DNA of 64,000 bases from Dipteris shenzhenensis. Lineage: Eukaryota > Polypodiophyta > Polypodiopsida > Gleicheniales. The translations under genes were made by a program, and so were the position numbers. Shown piece by piece: positions 32,294 through 43,566 of this stretch (the stretch's first letter is position 1; every line of letters starts with the position of its first letter). A model generated the notes under the pieces. It was not told where the DNA came from, did no database searches, and saw nothing but the letters and a program-made list of their open reading frames with translations. The stretch is taken from the NCBI GenBank assembly GCA_047967505.1, contig CM106538.1, one strand, 5' to 3'.

Positions 32294-33743
32294 CCGGGTG
32301 ATCTAGCTGACGGTGCACTAATGCTTGAAGCTCAGCAGCTCTGTGGGAAGAAGGAGAAGCTTTGTGGGAAGCTTTGTGGGTGAGTTTACTTGCATCCGAG
32401 TGTGCAGAGACCTTGGAGGAACCTTTGGAAAAGTTACTTTGGCTTTGCGAAGTGGTTTTGAGAGCCTGTTAAGTGGTTTCAAAGAAAAAGTCGTTTTTTG
32501 AGCTTTTTCCTATTCCGTTCGATGACAGAGACTCCGTATTGACTTATAGAGGCAACTATTGCTTGCTTTTGGTGTCCACATTACTTCAGGAGCTTGGAAA
32601 CACCTTCATTCTTGAATCTGGGATCATTCCATTAGATTTCTGACTCACTGTGTCAGTTTCTGCGTTTTTTCTACCCGGGTATTGGAACTCAAGTTTGGAG
32701 CAACCATTTGCAGATCTGTCAGTTCCGGTGGACTCAGGAGGTCCTAAAACTTCTATGTTGCTCATAATTCACACTCCGGTGGAGTTTACAAACAGCTCTA
32801 TTTCAAAAAACGTTTTTCAGCCTGTGTGTTGGACCCAGTGATTGAGACCACGGTTTCCAAAACCGTCTGTCCCATTGCGTTTCGGACGCCCAAAAACCCC
32901 TACCTATCAGTTCTTGTGCGATTCGGTGGAGTATTTTCAGAGTTATAGATCTCTGTGTATTCGATTTCGTCTCTCTGTTATGCATTTTTCATTCTAAGGT
33001 TTTGAAACCTTAGATTTATGCCACATGGCAGTGGATAAGTGTTGACTTCCATTTCTCACTCATCGGTTGGGATTTTGGAGTTCCGGCAGAAGAGAGATAT
33101 TTGCAGATTTTCTTGCTAAGTCTGATTATGCAATGGCGCCCATGTTTTGAGGCATCTCAAGTTCTATTTTCAGTAGCGGTCATTACCGTGGACCATGATT
33201 TTTTGAGCATACCTTATGCAGATCACTCTGGTTGCAGTTTGAGCAGTGTGCGCTCATTCGTGGGGTGCATATGGTTGCAGTGGATGGTTTATAGGCCATT
33301 TGGATGCATTGCGGTCCTTATTGGATGCACTGATAGGCCCAAATTTCCTTGTGGGATGCTATTTTTATGGACGCTTTGCACATGAATGCTATTTTATGCT
33401 GAGGGACAGCTTTGACACATTGCAAGTGATGCACTGATAGTGCTATGCTCTCTTGGATGAGATATTATTAATGCATATGCCAGTGGACAGTGTTTATGCT
33501 TGAGTCATTTGGCACTTATTGGCATTTTGGATTGCCATTGCAGTTAGCATTTTCTTTTGGGCCAGATTTGCTCATATGGATGCATAGTATATGCACATGA
33601 GTTAGATGCATCTTTTGATGCTTTGAGCTTTGAGTTTTGGTGATATTTCAATCTATTGTGGCATACACATTTGGGTGCACCTGGTATTTGGTGTGATTCT
33701 CTCTTGTATGCACTAGCATTTGGGATTTTGTTTTATTTGCATT
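32294..33743 (+). other. Untranslated leader of element H
   Basis: About 1.45 kb separates the PBS from the gag ATG. Many short open frames and upstream ATGs occur, none longer than 94 codons, and none resembles a known protein. It would hold packaging and dimerisation signals, and possibly an internal ribosome entry function, but the sequence shows no clear motif. Confidence 0.7.
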
Positions 33744-36700
33744 ATGGCATCCTCTTCCATGTCTGAAAAGGAGTTTTTCAACATTAAAAAGTTTGATGGG
33801 ACAAACTTTTCTTTGTGGAAAGAACAGATAAGGGATGTGCTTATTCAAAAGAAGCAGATTAAACCCTTGGCAGGGATTGAAGCTAAGCCTGCAAATATGT
33901 CTGAGGATGATTGGAATGAGTTGGATGCATTAGCAAAGTCTACTATTAGACTTCATCTTACAGAGTCAGTTTATTTCACAGTAGTAAATGAGCAGACTAC
34001 GGAAGATTTGTGGAAGAAACTATGTGCCACTTATGAAAAGGAAACTGCCTCTAATAAAGTTTACCTCATGAAGAGGTTGTTTGAGCTACAAATGAAGGAA
34101 GGGGTCTCCATTGCTTCTCACTTGAATGAATTCAATATTATTTTCAGCCAGCTTCAGCCTCAGAAGATGAATTTTGATGCGGAGACTAAGGCAATATTTC
34201 TCTTATGTTCATTACCATCCTCATGGGATACCTTCCGTACAGCTGTCAGTAACTCTGCACCTGGTGGAGTACTGAAATTTGATGATGTTGTGGGTAGCTT
34301 GTTGGCCGAGGAGATTAGACGGAAGTCTATGGATGGCAACAAGCAGGATACAGCCTTAAATGTGCAAAGGGGCAGATCACAGTTCAGGGGGAAGTCCCAA
34401 GAAAGAGGGAAGTCTCGTAGCAAATCCAGGGCACGAAACATTGAGTGTTACCACTGTGGCAAGAAGGGCCATATGAAAAAGGATTGCTACAAGCTGAAAA
34501 GAGAGCAAAAGGATAAGAAAAAGGATGCAAATTGGGGTGCAAATCAAAAGGAAGAGAGTCCAAGGAAGGACAAAGGAAAAGTGAAGATCGAGGAGATCAA
34601 TGCAGTCACACATGATAGTGACAATGATGTTCTCTTCATGTCTAGTTTATCTGCAGAGTTGCTTACCACTTCAGATGATGCATATTCCCAGGATTGGATT
34701 TTGGATTCTGGTGCTTCATTTCATGTTGCTCCCCATAGGGAATGGTTCTCCACTTATGACAGTGGAAAGACAGGTTGTGTGCATCTTGGAAATGACTATG
34801 CATGTGACATAGTGGGAGGAGGTGACATAAAGTTTTCTTTTGCAAATGGGTCTGCATTTGTTTTGAAACATGTGAGACATGTGCCTAAGCTGACCAAGAG
34901 TCTTATTTTAGTGGGTCAGCTAGATGATGCTGGTTTTCACACCACTTTTGGCTTTCAGAGTTGGAATATTCAAAAGGGCTCTATGCTTTTGGCCAGGGGT
35001 GCCAAGTGTGGGATTTTGTATCCCTTACATGTATCAGGGGTATTTGATCATGTTGTTGCAATAACCGAGCAGCCAAGCACTTCTTTGTGGCATTGCAGGT
35101 TGGGGCACATGAGCCAGAATGGAATGAAACTCTTATGCCGTTTGGGTTATGTACCGCATTTGAGTTTCTCTGATTTTGAATTTTGTGAGCACCGTCTCTA
35201 TGGGAAGTAGACTAAATCAGCCCATAAAAGAAGGGGAAAGAAAGAGTTTGAAATGCTTGATTTGGTGCATTTAGACGTATGTGGTCCCATGCCTACACGG
35301 TCATTAGGCGGGGCTGAATACTATGTGATATTCATTGATGATGCAACTAGGAAAGTGTGGGCTTATGCTATAGCTCGGAAGAGTGATGTGTTCCAGGTAT
35401 TTCAGAAATGGCTGGCCTTGGTTGAGAATCAGTCAGGTAGAATGCTTAAATGCCTATGGACTGACAATGGTGGAGAGTATCTCTCTCATGACTTTTGGCA
35501 TTTCTGTGATACACGTGGGATTAAGAGGGAGCTCACATCCCCTTGTACTCCAGAGCAAAATCCAGTTGCAGAGAAGATGAACCGTACCATTCAAGAAAGG
35601 TTTCAATGCATGCTTTCCAATGCAAGTCTTTTTGGTGGTTTTTGGGCAGAGGCAATGAAGACTGCAGTGCATGTGATCAATAGATCACCTAGTAAGAGTT
35701 TGGATGGTGGTATTCCTGAAAAGGCATGGAGTGGCAAGAAGCCCTCTTACTCTCATTTGCGTATATTTGGGTGTGAGGCATATGCACATGTGCCAAAAGA
35801 GCTTCGAAAGAAGCTAGATCCTAAGTCTAGGAAATGCATCTTTCTGGGTTATGGTGAAAGTGGAGAGATGGGCTATCGTCTCTGGGATCCAGAAGCAAAG
35901 AAGATCATATGCAGCCATGATGTAGTCTTCAATGAGAAGAAGATGCATAAGGCACCCATGAGGGATGTGGAAATGAGGAGAATCACTTTCCAGGATGTGA
36001 ATCCACCTGCATATGTTGATAGACAGCAAGCTGTCCATGCACCAAATGTGCAAGAAATGGTGCCACCAAGTACTCCCACAGGTATACAATCGAGGGTAGA
36101 TGATGGATCATCTATTGGTGGAAATGATGAGCCAAATGTGGCTGATATGCAGGTGGGACAGCAAGCTGAAATGCCCTTGAGAAGATCATCTAGAGTGTCT
36201 AGACCACCTGATAGGTTTGTTCCAGGGGTAGACTATGTGATGCTTACTGATTACGGGGAGCCTTCTTGCTATAGAGAGGCTATGATGCGTGAGGATCAAC
36301 GCAAGTGGGAGTATGCTATGCAATCAGAGATGAGTTCACTTATGAAGAATAAGACTTGGGACTTGGTTTCTTTGCCACATGGAAAGAAAGCATTGCCATG
36401 TAAATGGGTCTACAAAATGAAGGTCACAGGTGATGATGTGCCTAGGTACAAGGCCCGTTTGGTCGCTAAAGGGTTCAAGCAAGAGAAGGGTGTGGACATT
36501 GATGAGATATTCTCTCCGGTTGTGAAGATGACCACACTTAGATGCATGCTTGGACTAGTGGCATCAAAGGATATGGAGCTTATGCAGATGGATGTCAAGA
36601 CAGCTTTCTTGCATGGGGATTTGCATGAGGAAATTTACATGGTGCAGCCGGAAGGCTTTGAAGAAAAGGGCAAAGAGCATTTAGTTTGCAAGCTGAAGAA

Positions 36701-37808
36701 GAGTCTCTATGGTCTTAAGCAAGCACCTAGAGAATGGTATCAGAAGTTTGATGCTTTCATTTGGTCCCAGGGTTTTAGAAGGAGTGAAATTGATCACTAC
36801 CTCTACACTAAAAGGGCTAAGGATAGTAGCCTGATAATCCTGGCACTATATGTGGATGATATGCTATTGGCTAGCAAGAATACTTATGAGCTAGATGCAT
36901 TAAAGGTCAAGTTGCATGAGGCCTTTGATATGAAGGATTTGGGACTTGCAGGTCATATTCTTGGTATGCGCATCACGCGTGATCGGAGTAGGAAACTCCT
37001 TTGGCTTTCACAAAAAGAGTATGTTACAAAAGTATTGCAGCATTTCAATATGGAGGGGGGGAAGGCAGTGAGAACTCCATTGCCTCCATATGTGAAACTG
37101 AGTCATACAAATAGTCCCAAATCAAATGAGGAAAGGGCCATGATGGCCAAGGTTCCTTATGCATCAGCAGTTGGGAGTCTTATGTATGCTATGATAGCTA
37201 CTGGACCAGACATTGCATTTGCAGTGGGAGTTGTTAGCCGGTATATGGCTAATCCAGGAAAGAGGCATTGGGAGGCAGTTAAGTGCATCATGAGGTACAT
37301 GAAGGGTACCAAGGAGATGTGCATCTGCTTTGGTAAAGGAGACATGCATGTACTTGGGTACACAGATTCAAACTATGCAGGGCATGTGGATAGTAGGAGA
37401 TCCACTTCTGGTTATGTGTTCACCTTTGCAGGTGGTGCAGTGTCGTGGATGTCTCGTGCACAGAAGTGCATGGCTTCGTCTACCACAGAGGCTGAGTATG
37501 TTGCAACCACACAGGGTTGCAAGGAGGCTATATGGCTTGATCGGCTAGTGGGAGATTTGGGGATTCATACAGGTGTACCGACATTGCATAGTGATTCCAT
37601 GAGTGCTATTCAGCTAGCACGGAATTCGGTCTTTCATGCAAAGACCAAACACATTGAGGTCAGGTACCATTTCATCAGGGAGGTACTTGAGGACAAGCAC
37701 ATAGAGCTTGTCAAGGTTCATATAGATGATAACCCTGTAGATATGCTGACGAAGAGTCTACCTAGTCAGCGGTTTGAGTATTGTCGTGTATTGATGGGCA
37801 TTGGATAG
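33744..37808 (+). pseudogene. Copia gag-pol polyprotein of element H, one in-frame stop
   Basis: It has 1354 codons before the final TAG. Gag (UBN2) covers 1 to about 230, and the zinc knuckle is C235-x2-C238-x4-H243-x4-C248. Protease is DSGAS with catalytic D321, and GAG-pre-integrase is at about 420-490. Integrase has D511, D574 and E610 (the D and E of DD35E are 35 residues apart), and RT has YVDD at 1036-1039. RNase H covers about 1200-1354 with TKHIEVRYHFIRE. A TAG at codon 489 (35208-35210) stands where copy A has CAG (Gln). Five codons earlier, residue 484 is Arg (CEHR) where copy A keeps the second Cys of the integrase zinc-finger (CEHC). Otherwise no frame change. The start is the first ATG of the frame that opens MASSSMSEKEFFNIKKFDG. 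Unless the stop is read through, only gag and protease would be made. Confidence 0.9.
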
Positions 37809-37850
37809 TATGCTCACTGGTTGTTCTCCCTTAAAGGCACATTGTCCTTT

Positions 37851-37861
37851 AAGTGGGAGGT
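37851..37861 (+). promoter_or_regulatory. Polypurine tract of element H
   Basis: AAGTGGGAGG lies directly before the 3' LTR, and the same tract lies next to the LTRs at 10972 and (minus strand) 20178. It primes plus-strand DNA synthesis. Confidence 0.75.
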
Positions 37862-38026
37862 TGTGGGGGTTAAAGGTCACTGTGCCTTTACCCCGGTTAT
37901 GTACAATACTCAAACACATATATAAATGAATGAAAAAGAAGATTAGGGTGCACCCACCAAAACTTGTGTGGCTCTCTGTTTCTCTCTCTCCCTCTTCCGT
38001 TCTTGCTTCCATTGAGAGCACTCTCA
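37862..38026 (+). repeat. 3' LTR of element H (165 bp)
   Basis: It is co-linear with 32109-32279 apart from a 6-base deletion and two substitutions. Both ends are TG...CA. Confidence 0.95.
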
Positions 38027-38031
38027 CTACT
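38027..38031 (+). repeat. Target-site duplication of element H, right copy (CTACT)
   Basis: It is identical to 32104-32108 and directly abuts the LTR end. Confidence 0.85.
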
Positions 38032-38583
38032 CCCCTCCACCCCTTCACTGCCTCTCCTCTTTGCTCTTTGCTGCCACTCCTCTCTGCCCTTTCCCGCCCT
38101 TGCCTCTTCATTGCCCCTCCTCTCTGCCCTTCGCCTCTCACCCCCCTCCCTCCCCACCTCTCCCCTCCACTCCACTCTTTGTTACCCCTCGTCTCTACCC
38201 TTCGTTGTCCCTGCTCTCTGTCATTCATCGCTCCCCTTTGTTGCCCCCCTTTGTCGCCCCTCGTTGTAACCAAGCCTATAGTTCCTACTTTTTGCTGCCA
38301 AGCTATAGAGGAGCAAAGAGAGAAGAAAAAGAGAGAGGAGGAGAAACAGGGAGGAGAGGGTTGTTTTCTGTTGTAGTCAGAATTTGTAGTCAGAATGTAG
38401 CACTTCTTCAAGCTCTTGAAATCTGAGTGGGATAGAGCACTCAATCTATTCCTATCGCCTATCTCTGTCTTATTGTGCCATTCTGTGGAGTTGTGCCTTG
38501 TAGGATGTCGGATTATATTGGAAATCTTTGTCATCCCTCGGCGTGTTGGCAGTGTCAGCGGATTGGTCGATGTACTTTCCACT
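38032..38583 (-). repeat. Pyrimidine-rich tract and probable gypsy 3' LTR part
   Basis: 38032-38270 is C/T-rich with repeats of ctgcccttcgcc-like text. 38240-38580, read on the minus strand, looks like R-U5 and 3'-flank of a gypsy LTR. A stretch around 38240-38310 recurs in the opposite orientation at about 61400-61475 (cttggcNgcaaaaagtagg). An open minus-strand frame covering 37758-38582 is compositional. Confidence 0.5.
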
Positions 38584-40250
38584 TCAGGTTGATATCTGTA
38601 CCATAGAGATTAGAATTCCAATTTGATGAAAATCTTTATAAGCTTCTATACTTACAAGGTTGATATTTGGATCTAATGGGTCAGGCCCCACATAGGGCTT
38701 TAGCCAGAATCCATTTACCAGTTTATCAAAGATATTGCCATGAAGATTAGTAACCCTGAATGTGCCCTGATCAAACACCTCCATAATTCTAAAAGGGCCA
38801 TCATACTTGAGTTTGAATTTTCTTGGTCTTTTTCCTAATTTTGTGTTGAACATTAACACTGGATCACCTTTTTTGAACAGTTTAAACTTGATATTTCGAT
38901 TGATCCAAGTATCTCTTTGTTTTTCAATAATGTCAACCATGTAGGAGCTTTGTAACCTACTATCTTCATCCAATTGTAATGGTTGTTAGATTCTAAAGCT
39001 GATTGATTCTTATGGAGAAAGCCTGTGTTCCATAGCCACTCGTAGGCTACCTGCAACAAATTCCATCAGGACTATAGCTTCACAACCATATACTAGTCGA
39101 AAAGGTGTTAGGCCTGTTGCTACTTTGTAGGCTGTTCTAAGGGCCCATAAAACTGAATCTAATTTCTAATCCCAATTTGTAGGGTTATCAGCCGCTGTCC
39201 TCCGGAATATTTTCTTCATAAATTTTGTTCATGCTTTTAGCTTGGTTTTGACTCCCTTGTCAGCTTGGTGAGTGGGAAGCATACTTCTAATAAATACCTT
39301 AAAAGTCTATAATGCCATTTGAGCTGACCAACAAATCTTTGCAAATTTTTGACATTTTTTGAAGGGTTTGCCTTCTGTATCACTAAGACTTTTTTGGGAT
39401 CAATATCCATTCCTTGTTCTGAGATGATATGGCCCCATAGGACTCCTCTTTTAAAAACAACTGCACATTTAGCAAGGTTGAGGCTGAGCCTAGCCATTCT
39501 ACATTTCTCAAAGCATAGTCTCAGCTGAGTGAGGTGCTCACGTCTCTTTCCAAATACTAAGAAATCATCAAGAAATACTTTCATGAAAGTTGTTAAGTAG
39601 TTTGTGAATACCTCCTATATGAACTTTTGGAAAGTTGGTGGTGCATTCTGGAGTCCAAATGTCATTACATTTGATGCAAATACTTCCCACTCAGTTACAA
39701 ATGCTGTTGTATCCTTGTCTTCTAATGCCATTCTAATATGATTATAGCCACTGAACCCATCAAGAAAACTATAAATTCGTGTTCTACAATAGTATCTAAG
39801 ACTGAGTGACAAAATGGTAATGGGAATGGATCTGTGAGTGTGGCAACATTCAACTTCCTATAATCCACACAAATCCTTAGTTTTCCATTCTTTTTGGGAA
39901 CAATGACAATTGATGACAACCATGTCACATGGTCCAATGGGTAGATGAAACCAAGCTTGAGTAGTTTATCCAGCTCATCTTTTACTTGTTTGGCATGATT
40001 GGGGTTCATTCAGTATGATCGATGTTGGATCATTAGGGTTGCATCCTTTCTCAGGTTATCCTGTGTTGGCAGAATTCAGGATCTACCCCTTTCATATTTG
40101 TATAATGCCATGCAAACACGCCCTTAAATTCGATTAGCAATTGTCTAAGGTGTTCTTTGAATGGCTCTTGAAGTCCAGTGCTTACAAGCACTGTTTTTGG
40201 GTCACCAGGGTCTCCCAGATTCATTTCCTCATTGAGATCATCCTCTTTTA
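38584..40250 (-). pseudogene. Ty3/gypsy pol remnant with internal deletion (RT joined to integrase end)
   Basis: In minus-strand order the pre-RT linker (LIEFKGVFAWHYTNMKG near 40140) comes first. RT follows with IVIVPKKNGKLRICVDYRKL, YSFLDGFSGYNHI and the catalytic box as FLDDFLVFGK at 39540-39580, then an RT end near 39240. The text then jumps to the end of integrase: LWALRTAYKVATGLTPF and LVYGCEAIV at 39070-39150. The integrase C-terminal domain closes it (38584-38973: KGDPVLMFNTKLGKRPRKFK, YDGPFRIMEVFDQGTFR). RNase H and most of integrase are deleted. Several stops and frame shifts make it dead. The element probably ends in the LTR part at 38240-38580. Confidence 0.75.
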
Positions 40251-40429
40251 CCCTTGTACGAACTCACAAAATGAGGGTATATCTCATGGCCTTGCAAATC
40301 ACGAAGTTTCTCATCCAAAGCTATGTCCAGGGATCCTACAATTAGATGGATGAATACATGCCATAGAAGCACAATGCAATGGCATTGTAAAGAGTGATGC
40401 CTAGAATTTGGTTACACCATGCAGAAGAA

Positions 40430-41000
40430 AGAATGTCATGCCACAAATGGGTCTATAAAGATGACAAGGTAGACAAGTATGAGGCAAGGTGGATTGCAAA
40501 GGATTATACTTTAGTAGGAGGCTATGGATTTGAAGAAATCTTTGCAACAACATATCCAAGATGAAAACTATCCGCCTCTTGCATGCAATTTGGGGTTAGA
40601 CTTGCATCAAATTGATGTAACGTACGTCTCCCTACAAGAAAGTTCTAATATGAAGTGCCCAAAAGGGTCTATTTGAGCCGGATCTAGTAAGTTTGGTATG
40701 CCAATTGAATAATGATGTCAATTGAGAAATGGTCCAAGACAATCCCCAATGGCTTCGTACAACAAGATTCATTCTATTTCAAGGGCAAGCATCCACAAGG
40801 TGTTAACTTGACCATAAAGGGCATGTGGAAGCAAACGCAAATGCTCTCATAATCATTGCACTGAATGGGTGCCCTCATTGTGGATAACAAGACAAGCAAC
40901 AGATAGTGAACGGGTTTAAGGCCAATCTTTGCAAGCATTTTGCAACAACACAACCTTGAGACTCATCAAGGATGCAAGCCTTGAATATGCTTTCATCCTG
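40430..41000 (+). pseudogene. Highly decayed copia RT remnant
   Basis: The plus strand shows CHKWVYKDDKVDKYEARWIAK, GGYGFEEIFATTYPR and, after frame changes, KANLCKHF near 40925. These follow the RT entry pattern KWVYK-x-K...YKARLVAKG-x-x-Q-x-x-x-x-D-x-x-E-x-F-x-P and a later block before the thumb. Stops are frequent and the YVDD box is not legible. It is older than any other copia copy in the window. Confidence 0.55.
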
Positions 41001-41690
41001 ATCTAACGCAAATTGAATTCACGTTTTTATCCAAGTAGGAGCTCAATCTAGTCATCTTTGGCAAGGTACAAACCATTTGCTAGAAGGCATGCCCACACTC
41101 TAAAAGACCACTTGAACGTGGATAAGATTACTACGTTGGCCCCACAAGGTAAATACCATTTGTAGGAAAGCATGTCTGCATGTCTACACTCTAAGACTAC
41201 TCCAAGGTAGTAAAGATTGCTTGATTGGTCACAACTTAGATGCACATAGCATTCACGATTTCATCCATGAAGTAGCTTAGACTAGTCATATTTGGTAAGG
41301 TGAAAGTCATTCGCTAGAGGTTATGTCCTCACTCTAAAACCACCCTTATTGCCCGCCTCCCCTCTCTCCCCTAAATCGTATTGGCATTTGCATTTAAAGA
41401 TGCACAATTATTACTAGTGCTCATTAGAATTTAGTTTTATCCCATTACTTCATGCAACAACACAACTTCTACTTGTAACAACACCACAATCCCCAAGAGC
41501 ACTCCACAGCAACCCAGAGGTACGGCTGCCAACCTACCAAGGCTAACTTCACTCCCCTTGGGGGTAGGGGCAAGGCAAGGTGCCCCTAGATAGCCTCAAC
41601 CGAGTGTGTGAGTTGGGTAGGGTGAGATTTTTCTTTTTTAATAAAAAATCCCAAAAGACATATATTCCCTCTCAAACCGCCCTCCCCTCT
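41001..41690. other. Unclassified sequence
   Basis: Two diverged copies of a text containing aaggtNNaaNcatttgctagaaggcatg...ctctaaNaccac occur (41060-41110 and 41280-41340, with another at 41150-41200), perhaps an old repeat. No coding content was recognised. Confidence 0.35.
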
Positions 41691-41901
41691 TATCTTCAAC
41701 TAATGCCTACAAAATATTCATTTTTTAAAGGGTATAATATCGTCTTTGAGGTCAATAGCATTGGCAGGACACCCTCATTCAGCCCTTCTTTCTCTTATCT
41801 TGAACTAATGCCTACAAAATATTCATTTTTTAAAGGGTATAATATCGTCTTTGGGGTCAATAGCATTAGCAAGGACACCCTCATTCAGCCCTTCTTTTCC
41901 C
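41691..41901 (+). repeat. Tandem duplication, 105 bp x 2
   Basis: Units start tatcttNaactaatgcctac at 41691 and 41796 and end in cattcagcccttctt. Only a few substitutions and one inserted base separate them. Confidence 0.9.
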
Positions 41902-43248
41902 CTTCTCTAACCACTCAACTAATAATTGCATCTCTTGTTGAGTACATGCCACATGTCCTAAACCATTCAATGCTCTAAGCTCTACCAATACTACTCATTT
42001 TGTCACAAACGGTTACTTAAACTAGCTTTACTGTCTGTGAAGTATCCCATAAATATCATATAAGGGGATAACACTAGGGATGCCCACACCCTCAAATACT
42101 TGCAATTTTTACGACAGTAACTATATCAAGGAGAATATTTGTTAGCTAGAAGTTTGCTAGAAGGTATACTCACACTCTCAGAGAGCCACCACGTTCCTCT
42201 CCCATCCTCAACTAGTACTTTTCATTGAGTGGAAGGTCAGAGCTTGCGCTAGTTATTTAAAGCCGCCACTGCATAGCGATCAGGAGAACTTTAAAAAGCA
42301 GCAGGACGACATGAGCAGACTAGATTTCGTGAGTGCACGTTGAGGAAACGTTTCTTTTGGCCGACCAATTGAGTCCCAAACGCTCTAGTCTTGCTGGGAC
42401 TAATAGCATTCTCTCTCTCAAAAAACTCTCAAGCTGCTGATTGCAGCGAGTGCTGTAGGTGTATAAAGCACAGCATTCCCTCCCATATATTTTGTCTAAT
42501 GATCATTTGCTTGGCAAAATGGGCACTCAGAGTTTACATGCATCTCTCTATTTAAAGTTCGACATAAAAGGTTGGCAGCTACAAGATTTCCACGTGCTTT
42601 GCTGTGAGATTTGCAAAACAGGCAAGCAATCGTTGAGTTTTGATGGGCTTTGCCCTCATGGGTGGCTAAGAAAATGCTTCGAAATGGGGCTTCTCATAAG
42701 TTCAAGCCTCGCCCCTTGGGTCAAGACAGTTATTTGGATGAGGTTGTAACAGGATAGGGTAATTTAGAGGCCTTGTACATGGGAATGAACAACGTTACAT
42801 TCAAGCCTTCAACTAAATGAACATTATAGACTACTGTTTTCCACACGATCTCAGATATGCACACCACGACGGTCTTAGCAAAGTCCTAGCGTGTCTAACA
42901 GCTTCTATTACTTCAATGATTCCCGCCCATTGTCGGTAAAGTTGTTCATAGTAGACACAATTCTATACCTGTCAACATTTTTCATCTCCATTCCTAGCCC
43001 CTGATCAAAGGGCGTTCCCCTCGTATTCGTGTAACGAAAGGTTTTACAGTGCATGTCCTCGTCGGAATCCTTACTCTGCGATGCATCAACCAACCATTCC
43101 ATTGCGATGCATCAACCAACCATCTCATTATGCTTCATCCACATCCACCGGTCGTTGAAGATGTGGGTGTTGAATTTTCGACATTCCTAGTACTATGATA
43201 TCCACAGTGAGATATCCTTCCTCATTGCTGGTTAAAGCAAAACAACTT
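41902..43248. other. Sequence downstream of the J-domain gene, no second gene seen
   Basis: Frames at 42459-42749 (+) and 42908-43102 (-) lack known domains. Part of this may be the 3' untranslated region of the minus-strand J-domain gene. No transposon motif was recognised. Confidence 0.35.

Positions 43249-43301
<53 letters not shown>
43249..43301 (+). repeat. TG/GA compound microsatellite
   Basis: (TG)n at 43249-43272 is followed without a break by (GA)n to 43301. It lies about 270 bp beyond the stop codon of the J-domain gene. Confidence 0.95.
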
Positions 43302-43303
<2 letters not shown>

Positions 43304-43566
43304 CATTTTATCTGGAGTGGCATCATGCATCAATCATTCAGAAATATTCCTGTATCAGGAACTAGTTCAAACTGAATCCACAAAAGTGAGGACATTGCTT
43401 CACTAGAAGCGGTCGGAGTCCAGACCTATCCTGCTTCACTAGAAGCGGTCAGACATATCCTATTCAGACACCCACAACCACGATCTTTGATTGGGCATCG
43501 TTGTCGTCATCGTCCTAGAAGAACCCCACCCAAAAAAAGGGCAGGGGGTAAACGATAAATAATCAC

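Larger units (their letters stand above)
32109..38026 (+). mobile_element. Complete Ty1/copia (Tork/Tnt1-like) retrotransposon H
   Basis: It spans 5918 bases: 5' LTR 32109-32279, PBS 32282-32293, leader 32294-33743, one long reading frame 33744-37808, purine tract about 37851-37860, 3' LTR 37862-38026 and CTACT on both sides. The LTRs differ by a 6-base indel and two substitutions in about 165 aligned bases, so the insertion is young. The frame is open except for one TAG at codon 489. Very short LTRs with a 1.45-kb leader are a notable combination. It is the best reference copy for the truncated copies at 9.1-11.15 kb and 20.0-23.8 kb. Confidence 0.95.

Noticed and set aside
37758-38582. 274-codon open frame on the minus strand over the 3' LTR of element H
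   Set aside because: It crosses the LTR and pyrimidine-rich flank and translates to Arg/Gly/Glu-rich low complexity with no domain. It is a by-product of composition.
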